A stretch of DNA of 64,000 nt from Aphrophora alni. Taxonomy: Eukaryota > Arthropoda > Insecta > Hemiptera > Aphrophoridae. Below, one piece after another: positions 1-11,869 of the stretch. Position 1 is the first letter of the stretch; the number at the start of each line of letters is the position of its first letter. The DNA lies in the NCBI GenBank assembly GCA_963513935.1, contig OY740765.1, positions 77,049,718-77,113,717 on the forward strand, in the 5' to 3' direction. Both the position numbers and the translations under genes were made by a program. Below the pieces are notes generated by a model, which was not told the origin of the DNA, searched no databases, and worked only from the letters and a program-made list of their open reading frames with translations.

Positions 1-170
1 GCTTAGCAGTTATTATTTGAACTCTGTAGTAGCCAGAAACATCTACTTGTACACAAGTAGATGGGACTAACAGAGGCACAGGAATTGAGAGGGGAAAGGG
101 TTAAAATTGAAATAGTATTTGTTTATGAATGTGTAAGATAGTTTGTATACTGTTTATTATTTCTGTATAG

Positions 171-425
171 GTAACAAGAGGGGCCATGCTAGTTGGAACT
201 GTAAAAACAACCAAAGGGAAGAAACGTTTGCGTCGTAAAAGTAAAGTTAAAAAAAAACTACCTGTTGCCAAAGGAGATTTGGTTCATATTCATAAGTCTC
301 CAAACTACTGTGTTCAAGATCCTATGAAAGGTATTCCTGGAACCCAAGGGCGTGTTTGTAACAAGACATCAATTGGGCCCGATTCTTGTGATCTCTTATG
401 TTGTGGCCGTGGCTATAACACTCAA
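171..425 (+). CDS. Wnt16: Wnt16-type Wnt ligand, penultimate coding exon
   Basis: Wnt proteins are secreted, lipid-modified, cysteine-rich ligands of Frizzled/LRP receptors. This exon encodes 85 residues. It starts after the acceptor ttctgtatag (161-170) with VTRGAMLVG, passes through a very basic stretch ([14 protein letters not shown]), then [37 protein letters not shown] and NTQ, and ends at a clean donor (gtaagt, 426). The segment CNKTS..(G)[13 protein letters not shown] is the conserved C-terminal cysteine block of all Wnts. The basic linker followed by KSPNYCV.D...GIPGTQGR is closest, from memory, to vertebrate WNT16 rather than to Wnt1, 5, 7 or 11. The ATG at 186 is internal, not a start; upstream exons lie left of the window. 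The splice is phase 0 and reads straight into 6010-6111. Subfamily assignment would need a tree; membership of the Wnt family is near certain. Confidence 0.9.
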
Positions 426-759
426 GTAAGTCTTTACAGGTACCGGTATAAATAATAATTAAATAAATAAATTTTATTTTATTTATCATAAACAGCATGT
501 ACATGTTACAGTATATCCAATCCCAGATGACTAGTCAATTGAACATATTTATTAAATTATTAAACTGTTAGCGCTTTGCAGAAAAACAGTGCCAACACAG
601 TATATAATAAATCTTAAACTTTGAGTCTATATTACAAAAGAACCCCACAGGTGAGGTCCATACTACCTGCACTTTTTAAGAGAGGTTTTGCTTCGCTTGT
701 GCTCCTCAGTCAAATGCTCACAAGACATAAACTATCATCTATATATTCATTTACATACA

Positions 760-2690
760 GTCCTTCAGAGTAGTGTATTGAGAGTGACCCTGTTTATTAT
801 GACAATAAACAACATTATTACTAATTTGAAGTGCCCTGTCTGATGTTCTTCATTTGTTGGCGATTTCGCTATATATGTGACTACTTGAGGTATGGCAACA
901 GCGGAAAGAACCCTTCAACTAGTTATAAATAGACTGCAATCTTGATCAAGATTGACAGGATTTAAGTTCACTGCTTAAAAAATGAAGTGCATTGCTTTTA
1001 ATCGTCATACTCGTAGACTAAACCATCAGCCATTATTATTTTCAGTGGAACACAACTTCTTCAAACATCTGCAACTGTTAAATTCTTAGGATTATTATTT
1101 AATCAAAGACTTTCTTGGATTTCTCATTTATCGGATTTGAAAACACGCTGTAATAAGACCCTTGACATGTTACATGTTCTTAGAGATTCTCGATAGGCAG
1201 CCAATAGGGTTTGTATATTATGTTTTACCATGATTGAGTACTTGTTTGATTGAGTACTGATTATGGCTCTAAAGTCTAGTCATCGGACAGACCATCAACA
1301 ATTAAGAAGCTTGATTCGGTCCATGACCTTACACTTTGTCTTGTGTCTGAAGCATTTTGTTCGACCCCAGTTTCTAGCTTACTTGCTGGGACTGATGACT
1401 CTTCTCTTTAACGATGAATACAGCAACTAAAAATATCATATATGAGTAGCCTGCGCTCCAAATTGTATCATTCAGCTTACGACATGTTTTTAATAATCCA
1501 ATTGACTAATCAATATGAATGTCATCAGAACTGTACTGCCCCATTTGGCATTAGAACTATCCAGATCCTCAACAATTTGGGACTTGTAATTTCTCTAATA
1601 TATGAGTATTCTCCATGTTTTATTCCACAATGGCTTATTACAATGCCACATTTTGATTTTTCACTGTCCAGATTCATTAAGTATGAATCTCAAGGTTTTG
1701 GGATGTGTATGATATTATTGTTGTTTGTGTACTTTTTGTTTAATGTAGTGTAATTTTTTAAGATCTTGACAAGGCCAATACAATGTACAAAATTGTCTCC
1801 TAGCTGCTAAATAAATAAGTACAACACTCCTGATGTATTATATCATCAGGAGTTTATATATATATCCATCAAGTGAAATTATTTTCACTGATGGTTCTAA
1901 GCTAGACAATAAAGACAATTGTGCATATTAATCATCCAGATGCAAATATATGGATTACCCTCAGTTTCTACTGCTTTACTGCCAAACTTTTTGCTATCTT
2001 AATACTATACGATATGGTTTTCCTCACTATCTTTTGTGTTTCTATTCCAATCGTGCTTTACATTCTATCCAGGATATATATTTTAAGAACACCTTTGGTT
2101 GAGGATATTCTGTGTTCCACACACAAACTTCAATTATGTGTCATTAGAGTATCATTTTCCTGGGTACCAGTGCATTACAGAATAAATGGAAACACAAAAG
2201 CAGACAGAACAGCAAAGGATGCTACAAGACAGATGCTAGTCACGCAGCATGTTTTGGCATCCAACTTTCTAGCGGTAATTAAACATGTATTGCATGGTCA
2301 GTGGAAGGAAGTGTTGGGAACAATTGTGTCCAATAAATAAGGGAAATCAAAAATACCATCTGCCCTTTGAGTTCATCTATTTTGTGCCAGTCATAAAGAG
2401 TAAGTGGTGATTACTCGTGTTTGTATTGGTCATTCTATAATCAATGATTTCTGATAAAACACTGGAATCTTCCACAATGCCCATTATGTCAGAGTGTTTT
2501 AACAATTTAGCACATCCTAATTTGTTGTTCTGAGAGGTATATGTTGGACAGTTGTCCTATCCAATTCCATTCAGGCAATATTGTGGGGATAATACTGAGA
2601 TCCTGGATTGGGTATTGTCTTTTTTGTGTTGCCTGCAAATTGTTGATAAAATTTAAAATATTTAAATTTGATTGATTTAATAATAATTTT
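760..2690 (+). mobile_element. Degenerate Jockey-superfamily LINE (RT to RNase H and 3' tail) in the Wnt intron
   Basis: Pieces of a non-LTR retrotransposon polyprotein lie in order on the + strand, with stops and frameshifts. Reverse transcriptase: a VLQSSVLRVTLF-like block near 760-800, then FVGDFAIYVTT at about 853-885, where family members have YVDDFAIY, so one catalytic aspartate is now glycine. The thumb follows, with LQLVINRLQS and later TVKFLGLLFNQRLSW (~1075-1115). The linker has PFGIRTIQILNNLG (~1540-1580) and IPQWLITMPHFDFSLS. RNase H: FTDGSKLDN (~1881-1905) and an open frame 1921-2340 with CFTAKLFAIL, PLVEDILCSTHKL, FSWVPVHYRINGN and KADRTAKDA. A post-RNase H zinc-knuckle-like PQCPLCQSV is at ~2475-2500, and homology stops near 2690. 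The 5' half (endonuclease, ORF1) is missing, as usual for 5'-truncated LINE copies. It is inactive. Confidence 0.85.
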
Positions 2691-2699
2691 TGTTGTCTA

Positions 2700-4985
2700 T
2701 AATGTTTCATACAAATTTTATTAGTTAACTCATTGCAGAGCCCTTTTACAGCCTTGCAACAAAATTATTATTTTAATTTTGTACTTTATCATAGTTTATA
2801 TCATTGTTAACTTGTTACAAGGCTCTTTTCAGTACGATTGTTAACTAGGTATTAATTTTGGTCAAATTTTATATTATTGTTTTCTAGTTTTTGATTTTAA
2901 GTTGAGGAACATTTATTCTCTTAATTTTGTGTAGGCGATGATTATCGCAATAGTATTTCGCCTTAAAACCAAACAAAAAACCAAATTACATAAGGAACAA
3001 CATGATATAAAGTAATTTTAATTTTGTAGCTAAACAATATTTATATTAAATTAAATTAAATGGCAAATATTTACTCATGTATAAACACAAACACATTGCA
3101 ACATACTCGATGTATGCAGAAAAACTGTGCTTGATTAAAAAATAATAAATTTATGAATGAGAAAGATAATTTCAATGAACCTATTATGAATATAATTTTG
3201 AGTACATCTTACTTAAGAAATTAAGAAGAATGTTTATCACACTCTTTTTGCTTTCTCACATATTCAATAATATAGAGAAAATTATGTGATGGGTCAAAAA
3301 ATCAATGTTGTGTGTTTTACAGATATATTTGTTTTAACTGAGCTAAAAAAGTGGTTTTTGGAAAGATGTGTGTCCTATGTGCAGTGCTCTACAGCCCAAA
3401 ATTGTAGATAGATTTAATTTAAATTAGGTATGTAGGCATATTTGAGCATAACTTGGGAATTTTTTAATAGACTCTTTTATCAAATCATGGGTAATGTAGA
3501 TCATAGTAAATACTCTAAATCCCTTTTGCCAAATACTATTGTTAAATAAAATTATGGTTTTATCAAATTCAGAACTTTGATTGTTTAATTTGTTAACATG
3601 ATAATAGATAATTGATATGTTGGACAAGTAAGATAGTTAATAGTTTAATACTGGCCATTATTTTTATACAGAGCGCTGAGGACTCCAAAATGGAGTCCAT
3701 ATAATTTTTATTCAACTCCAAAATGGGTTAACCTACAAAATTGTCTTTATTTATTACTAGTCACAGGCAAGTAACTATTTCATGGAAGAAGTATTTATAT
3801 TTATATTTTTCTAAAGTGCAAAAACATTTAAAATATAAGGTTTTTTAAATTAAAATGTTAATGTTGAAAAAGAGTTTAATTTCAAAATTATCTTTATTAA
3901 TTACTATTCACAGGGTTATAGTTAAATGTTCAAGGGATACTATATTATGGCAAAATTGTTTATATTTCTGATTTTCAAAGGACATAGGTGTAAAAATGTA
4001 TAAAATCTAGGGTTATTTATTAAAATGGAAACTTTTTAATTGCTGTAATTCTTGTTGTGAAATGTTTGCAATTCTTGTTTTTTCTTTGTAATAATACAGC
4101 CTTGTTTTTCTGCTCAATGACAGCTTCTTCTGATGTCTCTGAAGAATGACACTCAAAACACCAATTGTCACATCCATTGAATTTACAAATTTACACAAAC
4201 ACCAAATTTTAAAGTTTCCCCCAAAACTTAAAATACATATTACACTGTAAAAGCATACCTGATTAGAACTCGTACTAAAATCCATTTATTATTTTAGGTG
4301 GCCACACTTTTCATGTTAATAATTATCTTCTTAGTATTACAATGCCCATTACAATATAGTAATATATGGGAGAAATAAATATATGCTAATAAATATATGT
4401 AATATAATTAATGTAATTTTAAAGCTTAGTGACAATGAAGAGAAAATATGTGATAAATTAGCACAACTACAAGAGCATTAGAAATGTTAAAAATTAATAA
4501 GCAGAACATTTCTAGGGTCTTTAACGTTGAGTCACTGACATGTGGGGAGCAAGTGAAGGCCATAATTACTAACTAACAACAGATAAAGTTATTTTGTGGC
4601 ATAGTAGAATTATTCTACAAGTTCCTGAAACTCTTCAATCACATAAGATTGGACATATAAATATCACAATGTTGTACACATTATGTTATAATTAATACAA
4701 GGGCTGTTTAATAAGTCAGTAACATTGATAAGAGTCAAAACACAAGTTTCATTTTATACTTAATGTTTGCCATCTTATTTAGGTACACACAAAGTTTCAA
4801 GTAGATTTGTCTAATAGAAAATGTTTGATGCCGTTAGAGAGCGGATAGGTTTCTTTGTAGCAGTGGAAAACATTAATTTAATGTTATGATAAATCACTAC
4901 TTTTTGTGTGGAAGAACCATTAAGGAAACTGCTTAATAACACATAACAAATTACATGGCATAAATCTTCATTAATTAGTTTAAAA
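2700..4985. other. Wnt intron sequence with nothing recognised
   Basis: Very AT-rich sequence between the Jockey and mariner relics. The small open frames on the minus strand here have no recognisable family signature, and no inverted terminal repeats were noticed. From 5400 to 6000 the intron is also plain apart from A-rich runs (5619-5639) and a short (taa)n at 5690-5708. Confidence 0.5.
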
Positions 4986-4989
4986 AGGT

Positions 4990-5390
4990 AAAAATAATCA
5001 CAGGATAGTATTATACCTTTTTGATGGATATATTGTTGAAAAAACGACCCCCACTTGGTGAAGAAAAAAATTCTCTTCCACCACGAGAATGAATCAGCTC
5101 AAATGTCTGCAACTGCAAAAGCCAAAATTGACGAATTGTGCTACAAACTGTTCCCTTATCCACCATATTGTCCAGATTTGGCCACTTGTGACTTCTTTCT
5201 ATGTGCAAACGGTGGACCATTTTGCATAGTTTGAGAAATCATATTTTTTGAAGGCTTAAAGATGTTGGAAAAAACAGTTGGACAAAGGGTATTGAGCTAA
5301 AAGGAGACTATATAGGAAAAATAAATCAAATTTTGGTAAGGAAAACTTTCGTTCGTTTCAAAACCACAGACTTGTATGTAACACAAACAT
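4990..5390 (+). mobile_element. mariner transposase C-terminal relic
   Basis: One + frame around 5037-5190 reads KNDPHLVKKKILFHHENESA, then AKAKIDELCYKLFPYPPYCP, then DLATCDFFLC. This is the mariner DD34D catalytic end: HHDN (second aspartate, here E) and YSPDLAPSDFFL (third aspartate retained). After a frameshift the family tail SWTKGIELKGDYIGK appears at ~5275-5320. The N-terminal helix-turn-helix and first aspartate are missing. A weak start may be the sequence near 4699 (ggctgtttaataagtcagta), but I cannot define a terminal inverted repeat pair. It lies in the last Wnt intron and is dead. Confidence 0.75.
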
Positions 5391-6009
5391 AAATAAAGGT
5401 TTTGTCAGGAGTGAATTAATTACATGGATGTAAAATGTATATTTATAACTTTTTACCATTGTTTTTAGCATTCAAATTAATTGAATTTTACTTTTTATAT
5501 GTCAAAGAAAAAACAGAAAATTTCATGAGATATAAAAAATGGACAACTACAACAAAGTAGTATGATTTTATTTTGTTCTGCCTCTCAGATTTCTAAAATA
5601 AAATAAAATAATAATTAATAAAAAAAAAAAATAAAAAAATGATAGTTTAAAACAGAAACATTATATTTGATTGAACCAAATAAGTAAATAATAATAATAA
5701 TAATAATACAATCGTAAAACATCATTATATACTATAAAAAAAGACATGACAATGCCTAGTTTTATTCTGTTTTCAAATTTATTAGATAATGATGTATATA
5801 AAATTAATAGAAACCATTTAGATAGTATACATCAACTCTCGTTATCAAGTATAACCTAGAACATATAAAACATGAAAAGAGTCAACATAGCCTTGTAGTC
5901 TAGGATTGTAAACTAAAAGTCACTAAATTAGCAAACAGCTCTCCTAGATATCGCAGAAAATTACTCAATTCAATATTTCTTATAATATTTTCATTTTAAA
6001 TTGTTTCAG

Positions 6010-6111
6010 GTGATGAAACACATTGAAAGATGTCATTGTAAATTTGTGTGGTGCTGTTATGTGAAATGCAAGACTTGTGAAACACAAATTGATCGACACA
6101 CATGCAACTAA
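6010..6111 (+). CDS. Wnt16: Wnt16-type Wnt ligand, terminal coding exon
   Basis: This exon follows the acceptor ttgtttcag (6001-6009). It encodes 33 residues and then [23 protein letters not shown], followed by [13 protein letters not shown]. ERCxCKFxWCCYVKCxxC....HTC is the invariant Wnt C-terminus, and every expected cysteine is present. In phase 0 it continues the NTQ of the exon ending at 425, giving [11 protein letters not shown] as in other family members (NTxVVRHVERC). The CESxxDxHTC-like ending supports Wnt16. Exon 1-side sequences (lipidation serine, N-terminal domain) are outside the window. The intron is 5,584 bp and holds a Jockey relic and a mariner relic. The exon is too short for most ORF finders and would be missed without the splice model. 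Confidence 0.9.
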   Translation: MMKHIERCHCKFVWCCYVKCKTCETQIDRHTCN

Positions 6112-6395
6112 TTAGAAAACTATATTACGTGAAAAATCAAGAAGAGTTTGACCTATTTTCTGCGTATGCTTGTTAGTACAATTAACAGTGATTTTATTCA
6201 TATTTTCAAGTAGGGAAAAGATTACAAATATTCTGAAAATTCTTGTAACAAGCCATTCATAATATCACATGCTGTAAGTTTATCCCATCCCTCTGTGTTG
6301 CAAGTTTACTCTCATCCAGGTTGCCTGAACGTCTATCTCATCAAGATTTCTTGAGCTGCAAGATGTAACTGCATTTCTTTTAACCATATTTTTTA

Positions 6396-6401
6396 AATAA
6401 A
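6396..6401 (+). other. candidate poly(A) signal for the Wnt gene
   Basis: AATAAA about 285 bp after the Wnt stop codon, followed by another overlapping AATAA-type run. It is the first canonical hexamer downstream of the stop that I see. In such AT-rich DNA the motif is common, so it is only a candidate. Confidence 0.3.
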
Positions 6402-6917
6402 ATAAGAACGTTTTCTTATTTCTTATTTGCAAAACTAATGTCAAATAACTTTTTTGTAGCACATTGAAAAACACTCCAGTGAATTTAAAAGTCAAGCTAA
6501 AAACATCAACCAAAAACAAAAATATATATACTTAAATTTATATATTAACATATTGGATACTGCCATTGCATCTGAAGTAACACGAGGAATTTAATTCATT
6601 CGTCTGCAATCACATCTAACATAGTTCCAACTTTTACTTTGTTTCTATTTGAACTATTGCTTCTACAATGACAATGGGTTCCCACTTCAATGCTCATCTT
6701 TTATAATTCACATATTCTACACTAGAGTGTAGTTTGTTGCAAAAAATTTAAGAAATTTCCCTTTTTTTCCTTCGTCATGACAAACATGAATCCAACCAAT
6801 TGAGTTGACAGTCTATGAGATATGAAGTAAACAATATGTTTTCTAGTTCCATTTATATTTTTTCTCAATTGTTTATCCAAATATTTAAATTTAGAAATAT
6901 TGGTTCTTAAATATATA

Positions 6918-7585
6918 CAGTAGGGTAATGTGGACCGGAAGTGTGCCGAGTTTGTGAAATGCCGGGTTATCGGGAATAAGGGCAAAAAATAAATTGTAAT
7001 TGAAACACCAAAGCGGCGGCGATATCAAACGACTTTGTCGATAGCGGTATCCCATTGTTGGCGACGTAAAAACACCGCGGCACCAAAGCGGCGGCGATAT
7101 CAAACGACTTTGTCGATAGCAGTATCCCATTGTCGGCGGCATAATAACACCGCGGCATTGACAGCCGTCGACATAGCAGACATACACCTGCAAAAACGTT
7201 TGATGGGCCGCTTTTTTTCCACGAATCAATTTAGTATACATTATGGAAAATATAACATTTCTTTTCAGTTTTCTTTGACAGGTACGCACAGTATATACAG
7301 TAAATAAAAATGAGCGAGTTACGAAAACGGAAGCGTGTGTTGGTTTCGTTTGAAACGTGGTTAAATGGACTTGACAGAGGGGAATCTGTAAAAAAGCTTT
7401 GTGACGCGTTTCACGCGGCAAAAGTACCATCAACGATTCGAGCAATCGAAGTTAATGCTCGCTTTGGGATCTGCCGAACTTTTATGAACATCGCTGTTTT
7501 TAGAAATATATATTTTTTCCCGTCGGGGTCGCCGAGTAATCCGGACTGCTGGGTTATCGAGTGCCGAGTTTGCGAGACTCTACTG
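6918..7585 (+). mobile_element. Internally deleted pogo/Tigger element with TA target site
   Basis: The ends are inverted repeats flanked by TA (6916-6917 and 7586-7587). The left end starts CAGTAGGG and contains gtgccgagtttg and ccgggttatcg; the right end, read in reverse, starts CAGTAGAGTC and contains gcaaactcggca and tcgataaccc. CAGT-starting termini with a TA duplication are typical of pogo/Tigger. Inside, the frame at 7310 reads MSELRKRKRVLVSFETWLNG, then LDRGESVKKLCDAFH. This resembles the N-terminal CENP-B/pogo helix-turn-helix (RKRK..LS.EEK...L..LD.GES..KL). The frame then jumps to unrelated sequence, so the DDE domain has been deleted. A 75-bp direct repeat lies at 7006-7155. The element is non-autonomous. 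A rearranged relative occurs at 13546-13945. Confidence 0.75.
7006..7155. repeat. Two direct copies of a 75-bp unit inside the pogo element
   Basis: Both units begin caccaaagcggcggcgat (7006 and 7081, exactly 75 bp apart) and end in caccgcgg. They differ at a handful of positions. GC content is clearly above the surroundings. A single related unit recurs at about 13693-13740 in the piggyBac-embedded copy. Confidence 0.9.
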
Positions 7586-7589
7586 TATA

Positions 7590-10030
7590 GTGTAAATGGT
7601 AATTATTTTTAAAATATGAAAATAGTGTTATTATATTTTTTATTCTAAAAGCTATTTGGTTCTTAAGAGGAAATTACACAGAGTAAACCTGGTAAATGCA
7701 TTAGTACGAGTTGAACATATCAGATTTTATAAGCTTGCAAATTTACTTGAATTTGCCTAGGACTGGCCTGTTAATCCATACCACACATATCCACCACCTA
7801 CACATACTCTAAAGTGTTAAGAAGTTCATTATTCTGGCAAATAAAATTTGATCATAAATTCAGTAAATATTTTAGATTTTCTAAAAATAAACCCATTTAA
7901 TTACCCTGATGTCATACTTGTCTCATCAAATTTTGATTCATAATAGCATTTTTTGAGGCAAGGCTAAGAAATGTATCATCAATCTGGCCAGCTTTATAGC
8001 TGACATAACAAAGTCCCCAAAATATTTGTTTTTAATTTTTTACCAAGAATAACATACTGAATTATAATACTACGACAATGCTGTCCAAACTTTCTATGTC
8101 AAACATGTCAATTTGTCATATGATCTTGTAAAGGAAACATTCCACAACAACGTCACTTGATGCAGTTGTATTGAAGTAGATTAAAAACCTATTTCACTAG
8201 AATTACAACCTGCCATGTAATGATGTTATTTTTTATATATTGAACCTGCTTAATTTAAACAATTACTGGATTAATGTTAGGTATATTTTTATTGTTGATT
8301 ACTCGCAGCGTCTCTGCCATGTTGAATGAGAACTTAAATTTAAATGTAAGTAATTCTAATTATATCTTTAGAGTAAAAATATTTACCTGAGAATTTTAGG
8401 TGAACCAGTGATTCACTAACAACTACTACTTGATAAAACTTAATTAACATAATTTTAAAATATCTAAATTGGTATAAAACATAATGTAAGTGAAATCGAA
8501 TACAGCTGTTAATAGATTTTCTCAACTACTTAAACATTATCTTTATTTATTTCTTTTATTATTTTTTTGTTACTTACATTTATGCCCTTTAGACTAATGA
8601 AGACAAGGGAGTAGGTACACACGGAAAAATATAATATAACATGAAGTTAAATTTTTTTAATTACTTCTTTATTTCTTATATTCCAGTATTTGTAGTTATA
8701 TTACACACAGTCATTATAGCATAAAGAGATTTCAGAAATTTATTAATCATTGATTCATATGTTATTTTACATCATTTCATAGAAATGAACTCTGTGGCTT
8801 TCAATTAAACAAAAAGGTGTGATAGAATAGCAAAATGGAAGCAACAAATATCATATTTGTTTTTTGATCATAAATTTACTGGTGAAATTATTACAATATT
8901 ACAATATCAAAACTAATCTAAAGTGAAAAATCTCTAACTTTGAGTTCATATACTTTTTAAATAGCTAGACATTAGGAATGAGCTGTGCTCATGTACATTG
9001 TAGATATACGATTTCAGTATAATGTGATATTTTTCAAAATTGAAATTTAACTTGTAACATGGAAGTACAGACATAAGCGTAACTTGGACAGTAATAGTGA
9101 GGGTACAAAGTGGATTTAAAGAAGTTAGGAAGTGAAACATCTGAAATTTGTCTTCAAATATCTAAATCGGCTAAATTTTAAAATTTATGTTTGTTATTTT
9201 AGTTTTTTTAAATAATTTCATAGTTTTAAAAGATTTGAAATGTCATAAAAATCAACTCACCTTTTTCTATCCCCCCCCTAAAATAAATAAATAAATAAAT
9301 AAAACAGGAGATTGTAAATAGCTTACTTACACATTTTATGCCTATATTAAACACTTTAACTGTTCATTAAATTTACCACTTTATGGTCTAAAATACTAGA
9401 TTCCCCTCTCCTTCAAAATAAAACATATTCTATTTATATTGCATTAATAATAATAATAAATCATTTGTAAAGATTTTTTTTCTTTCTGTGATTCATATCA
9501 CTTTTATTTCTGATAAGATTAGGTTAGGTTTCCAAGTCTCTTTTCCACGTTTTTAAATGAATGTAGTTTGCTATTTTTCTAAAATATTTCCAATTGTCTT
9601 CCAAATATTAATCTTTTATTTACATTATTTTAGCATTAAATTGTTTATTTATTTTTTATAAATGAAAAATGTACACAATGTATTCAAATAACAATGATTT
9701 ACCTTATGTATATTCTACCACGTGACTTCTTTCTTGGTGTTACAACTAACACGTTTCAGAACATCTGTTACATCTTCAGAGTTTTTTCACTCGCTTGAGA
9801 TCGTTAATACATCAAAACATTAAAATTCAACAAACATCACGAACAATACAATACATTTCAGAAATGACACATAGCACAGTACAACACATAGGATGCGCAT
9901 CGTATCAATGTCCTAGGAGAACTAACGTCTCATATCTGTATCAGTGTTTATTTAAGATTTATATCTTGAATTTTGATAGCAGTATCATATATTGTATACA
10001 AGGAGAAATTTAATTGGTTGTTCATTAAGC
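7590..10030. other. Intergenic DNA, mostly unrecognised
   Basis: AT-rich sequence with no gene. Minor items: a run of C then (aaat)n at about 9270-9305; and at 9640-9790 a minus-strand stretch whose best frame reads EDVTDVLKRVSCNTKKEVTW. That resembles the C-terminal tail of some insect retroelement proteins, but I could not assign it to a family. Confidence 0.4.
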
Positions 10031-10034
10031 TGTG

Positions 10035-11860
10035 TTTATTATATTTAAATCATAATAAGTCCCATGACTTGTCTGAGTTGTCCCCTACCTCGGGTCAATA
10101 TTGTCCTTTCAGGACTACCTGAAGGGATGTTCTTAGGTAATGATTTACTATGGGAGTTCCCCAAGGCTTCCCCATCTTTGCTAGTGTTTTTCATAAACCA
10201 AGTTATTTTTGGCCATCATGACCAGACACGCGAATATCCTACTGCTGGCTCAGGTCCCATGAACTCTTATGCAGAGTCCCTTTTAGCAAGATTGTCTCCA
10301 TTATCGTTACCCTCAACTCCCTTATGCTCTGGTAACCAGAGCAACATTTTCCAGTTTTCCTGGGATAAAGCATTCAAGTTCTCTTGGCATTTTCATACCA
10401 GATTTGGTTGTGTGCCTGCAAGTGCATTAATTGCAGCCTGACTATCTATATAGATTTTAGTATGGGTTTTCTTAAAGTCCCACCTCAAATTTCCCTGTAT
10501 ACAGTCATTTATGGCCATAAACTTGGCCTGAAAAAATGTGGCATACTGTTCCAAGGGAAACGAACATGCCAACCCTTACATAGTCAGAGTGGTTTTGGCC
10601 TGTCCTAACCCACCACACTACCGTTCCAAAGCAAATCATAGGTCATGTAATACCAGTGTAGATGTTTCTCATCATTGCTAGTGTTAGTCTCCAGATTCTG
10701 CCTACTGCCATTCTTGTTGCTATTAACGATTTGTTGACTTTTTCTGTAGTGCGCCTCAAGTGTGGATTCTAGGTTAGTTTGGTATCTAGTACCACCCCTA
10801 GATATTTGACCTCATTCGCACTTGGAAGTCTAGTCCCAGAAAATTTGTTTTAACTCAAATCTGGAGTGGTCTTCTTCCTTGTAAATTGGATCAATATCAT
10901 CTTATTAGCGTTGATCCTGAGATTTTCCTTGGGACACCATTCCTCTACAAAAACCTAAAGATATTGTGGGATGTGATAAAGCACTTTTCATAAGAGCTAA
11001 CATTGTATTCCCAAACCTTCTTTGGATAAGTACCACCACATTGTCTACATATCCTTGAGTGTAGTAGCCTTCCGATGAGAGAAGGTTCAGAAGTGTATCA
11101 GCCAACATATCCTTGGGCAGTGCAATCTAATTCCCCACAGAACTTCCTCTAAGATTTGCATCTTGCTTTTTTAATGTATTTTGTATACTCAGTGAAGGAC
11201 CGTTTATAAGCCACCATGTACCGTAATGTTTGGCTATATTAAACAGCCGCCTGACCTGTCTCCTTTGGTAAGAAAGTGATTGAGTCCACCACTTGGCTTG
11301 ACCATTCACTTTCTTTGTAAGAGGACAATTTTCATAAAAGGAGTTCACAACAATATTATTCAAGCTACTTGCTGCTAGCTCTAATTTTTGTGAGTTGCTG
11401 ATCGATCACCCAAACATTTGAAGGTTAATTTTGATGTTTTCCTCATACCCCCCCATCTGGTGTTCTTGGGATTGCGAAAAGTGTTGACTAATCTATTATC
11501 TACTTAGAGTTCAATAATAATGTGTCTATGATCTGCCATACACAGCTCACATAGACACATACCATTTACTTACAGCATTGTATATACCATTGGTTCCAAG
11601 TGTAACATCCTAAACCTCACTTCTAGCCTTAATATCAAAGGTAGATATATCTTCTTTATTAAAAATATAAAGATTAGATGCTACAATATAAGAAAGTAAA
11701 GACTCACCTTTATTGTTGGTATCACTGCTTCCCCACACTAAGTGATATGCATTGTCATCTGCTCCCACCAGGAGTTCAATGTCCCACACACGCAGTGCTC
11801 CACCACCTTCTTGAAGTTGGCAGGTAGTGGATTGTCAACTAGATTGTTATAATCTAGAAT
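10035..11860 (-). mobile_element. Degenerate Jockey/I-superfamily LINE, endonuclease-RT-RNase H
   Basis: Read on the minus strand, the domains come in the right order. Endonuclease at ~11790-11580: ELLVGADDNAYHLVWGSSDT (D/N/H residues of the AP-endonuclease), then ARSEV.DVTLGTN. The endonuclease-RT linker is at ~11363-11200: NCPLTKKVNGQAKWWTQSL, then RRQVRRLFNIAK. Reverse transcriptase at ~11100-10990: LLSSEGYYTQGYVDNVVVLI, where the YADD box has become YVDN. RNase H at ~10560-10400: FQAKFMAINDCIQ and IYIDSQAA, then A..ARQSSKGL-like tail sequence to ~10050. Frames are broken several times and RT is shortened, so it is a relic. It belongs to a different family from the + strand copy at 760-2690, which lacks endonuclease. 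ORF1 was not identified upstream. Confidence 0.82.
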
Positions 11861-11869
11861 TATGATGAT

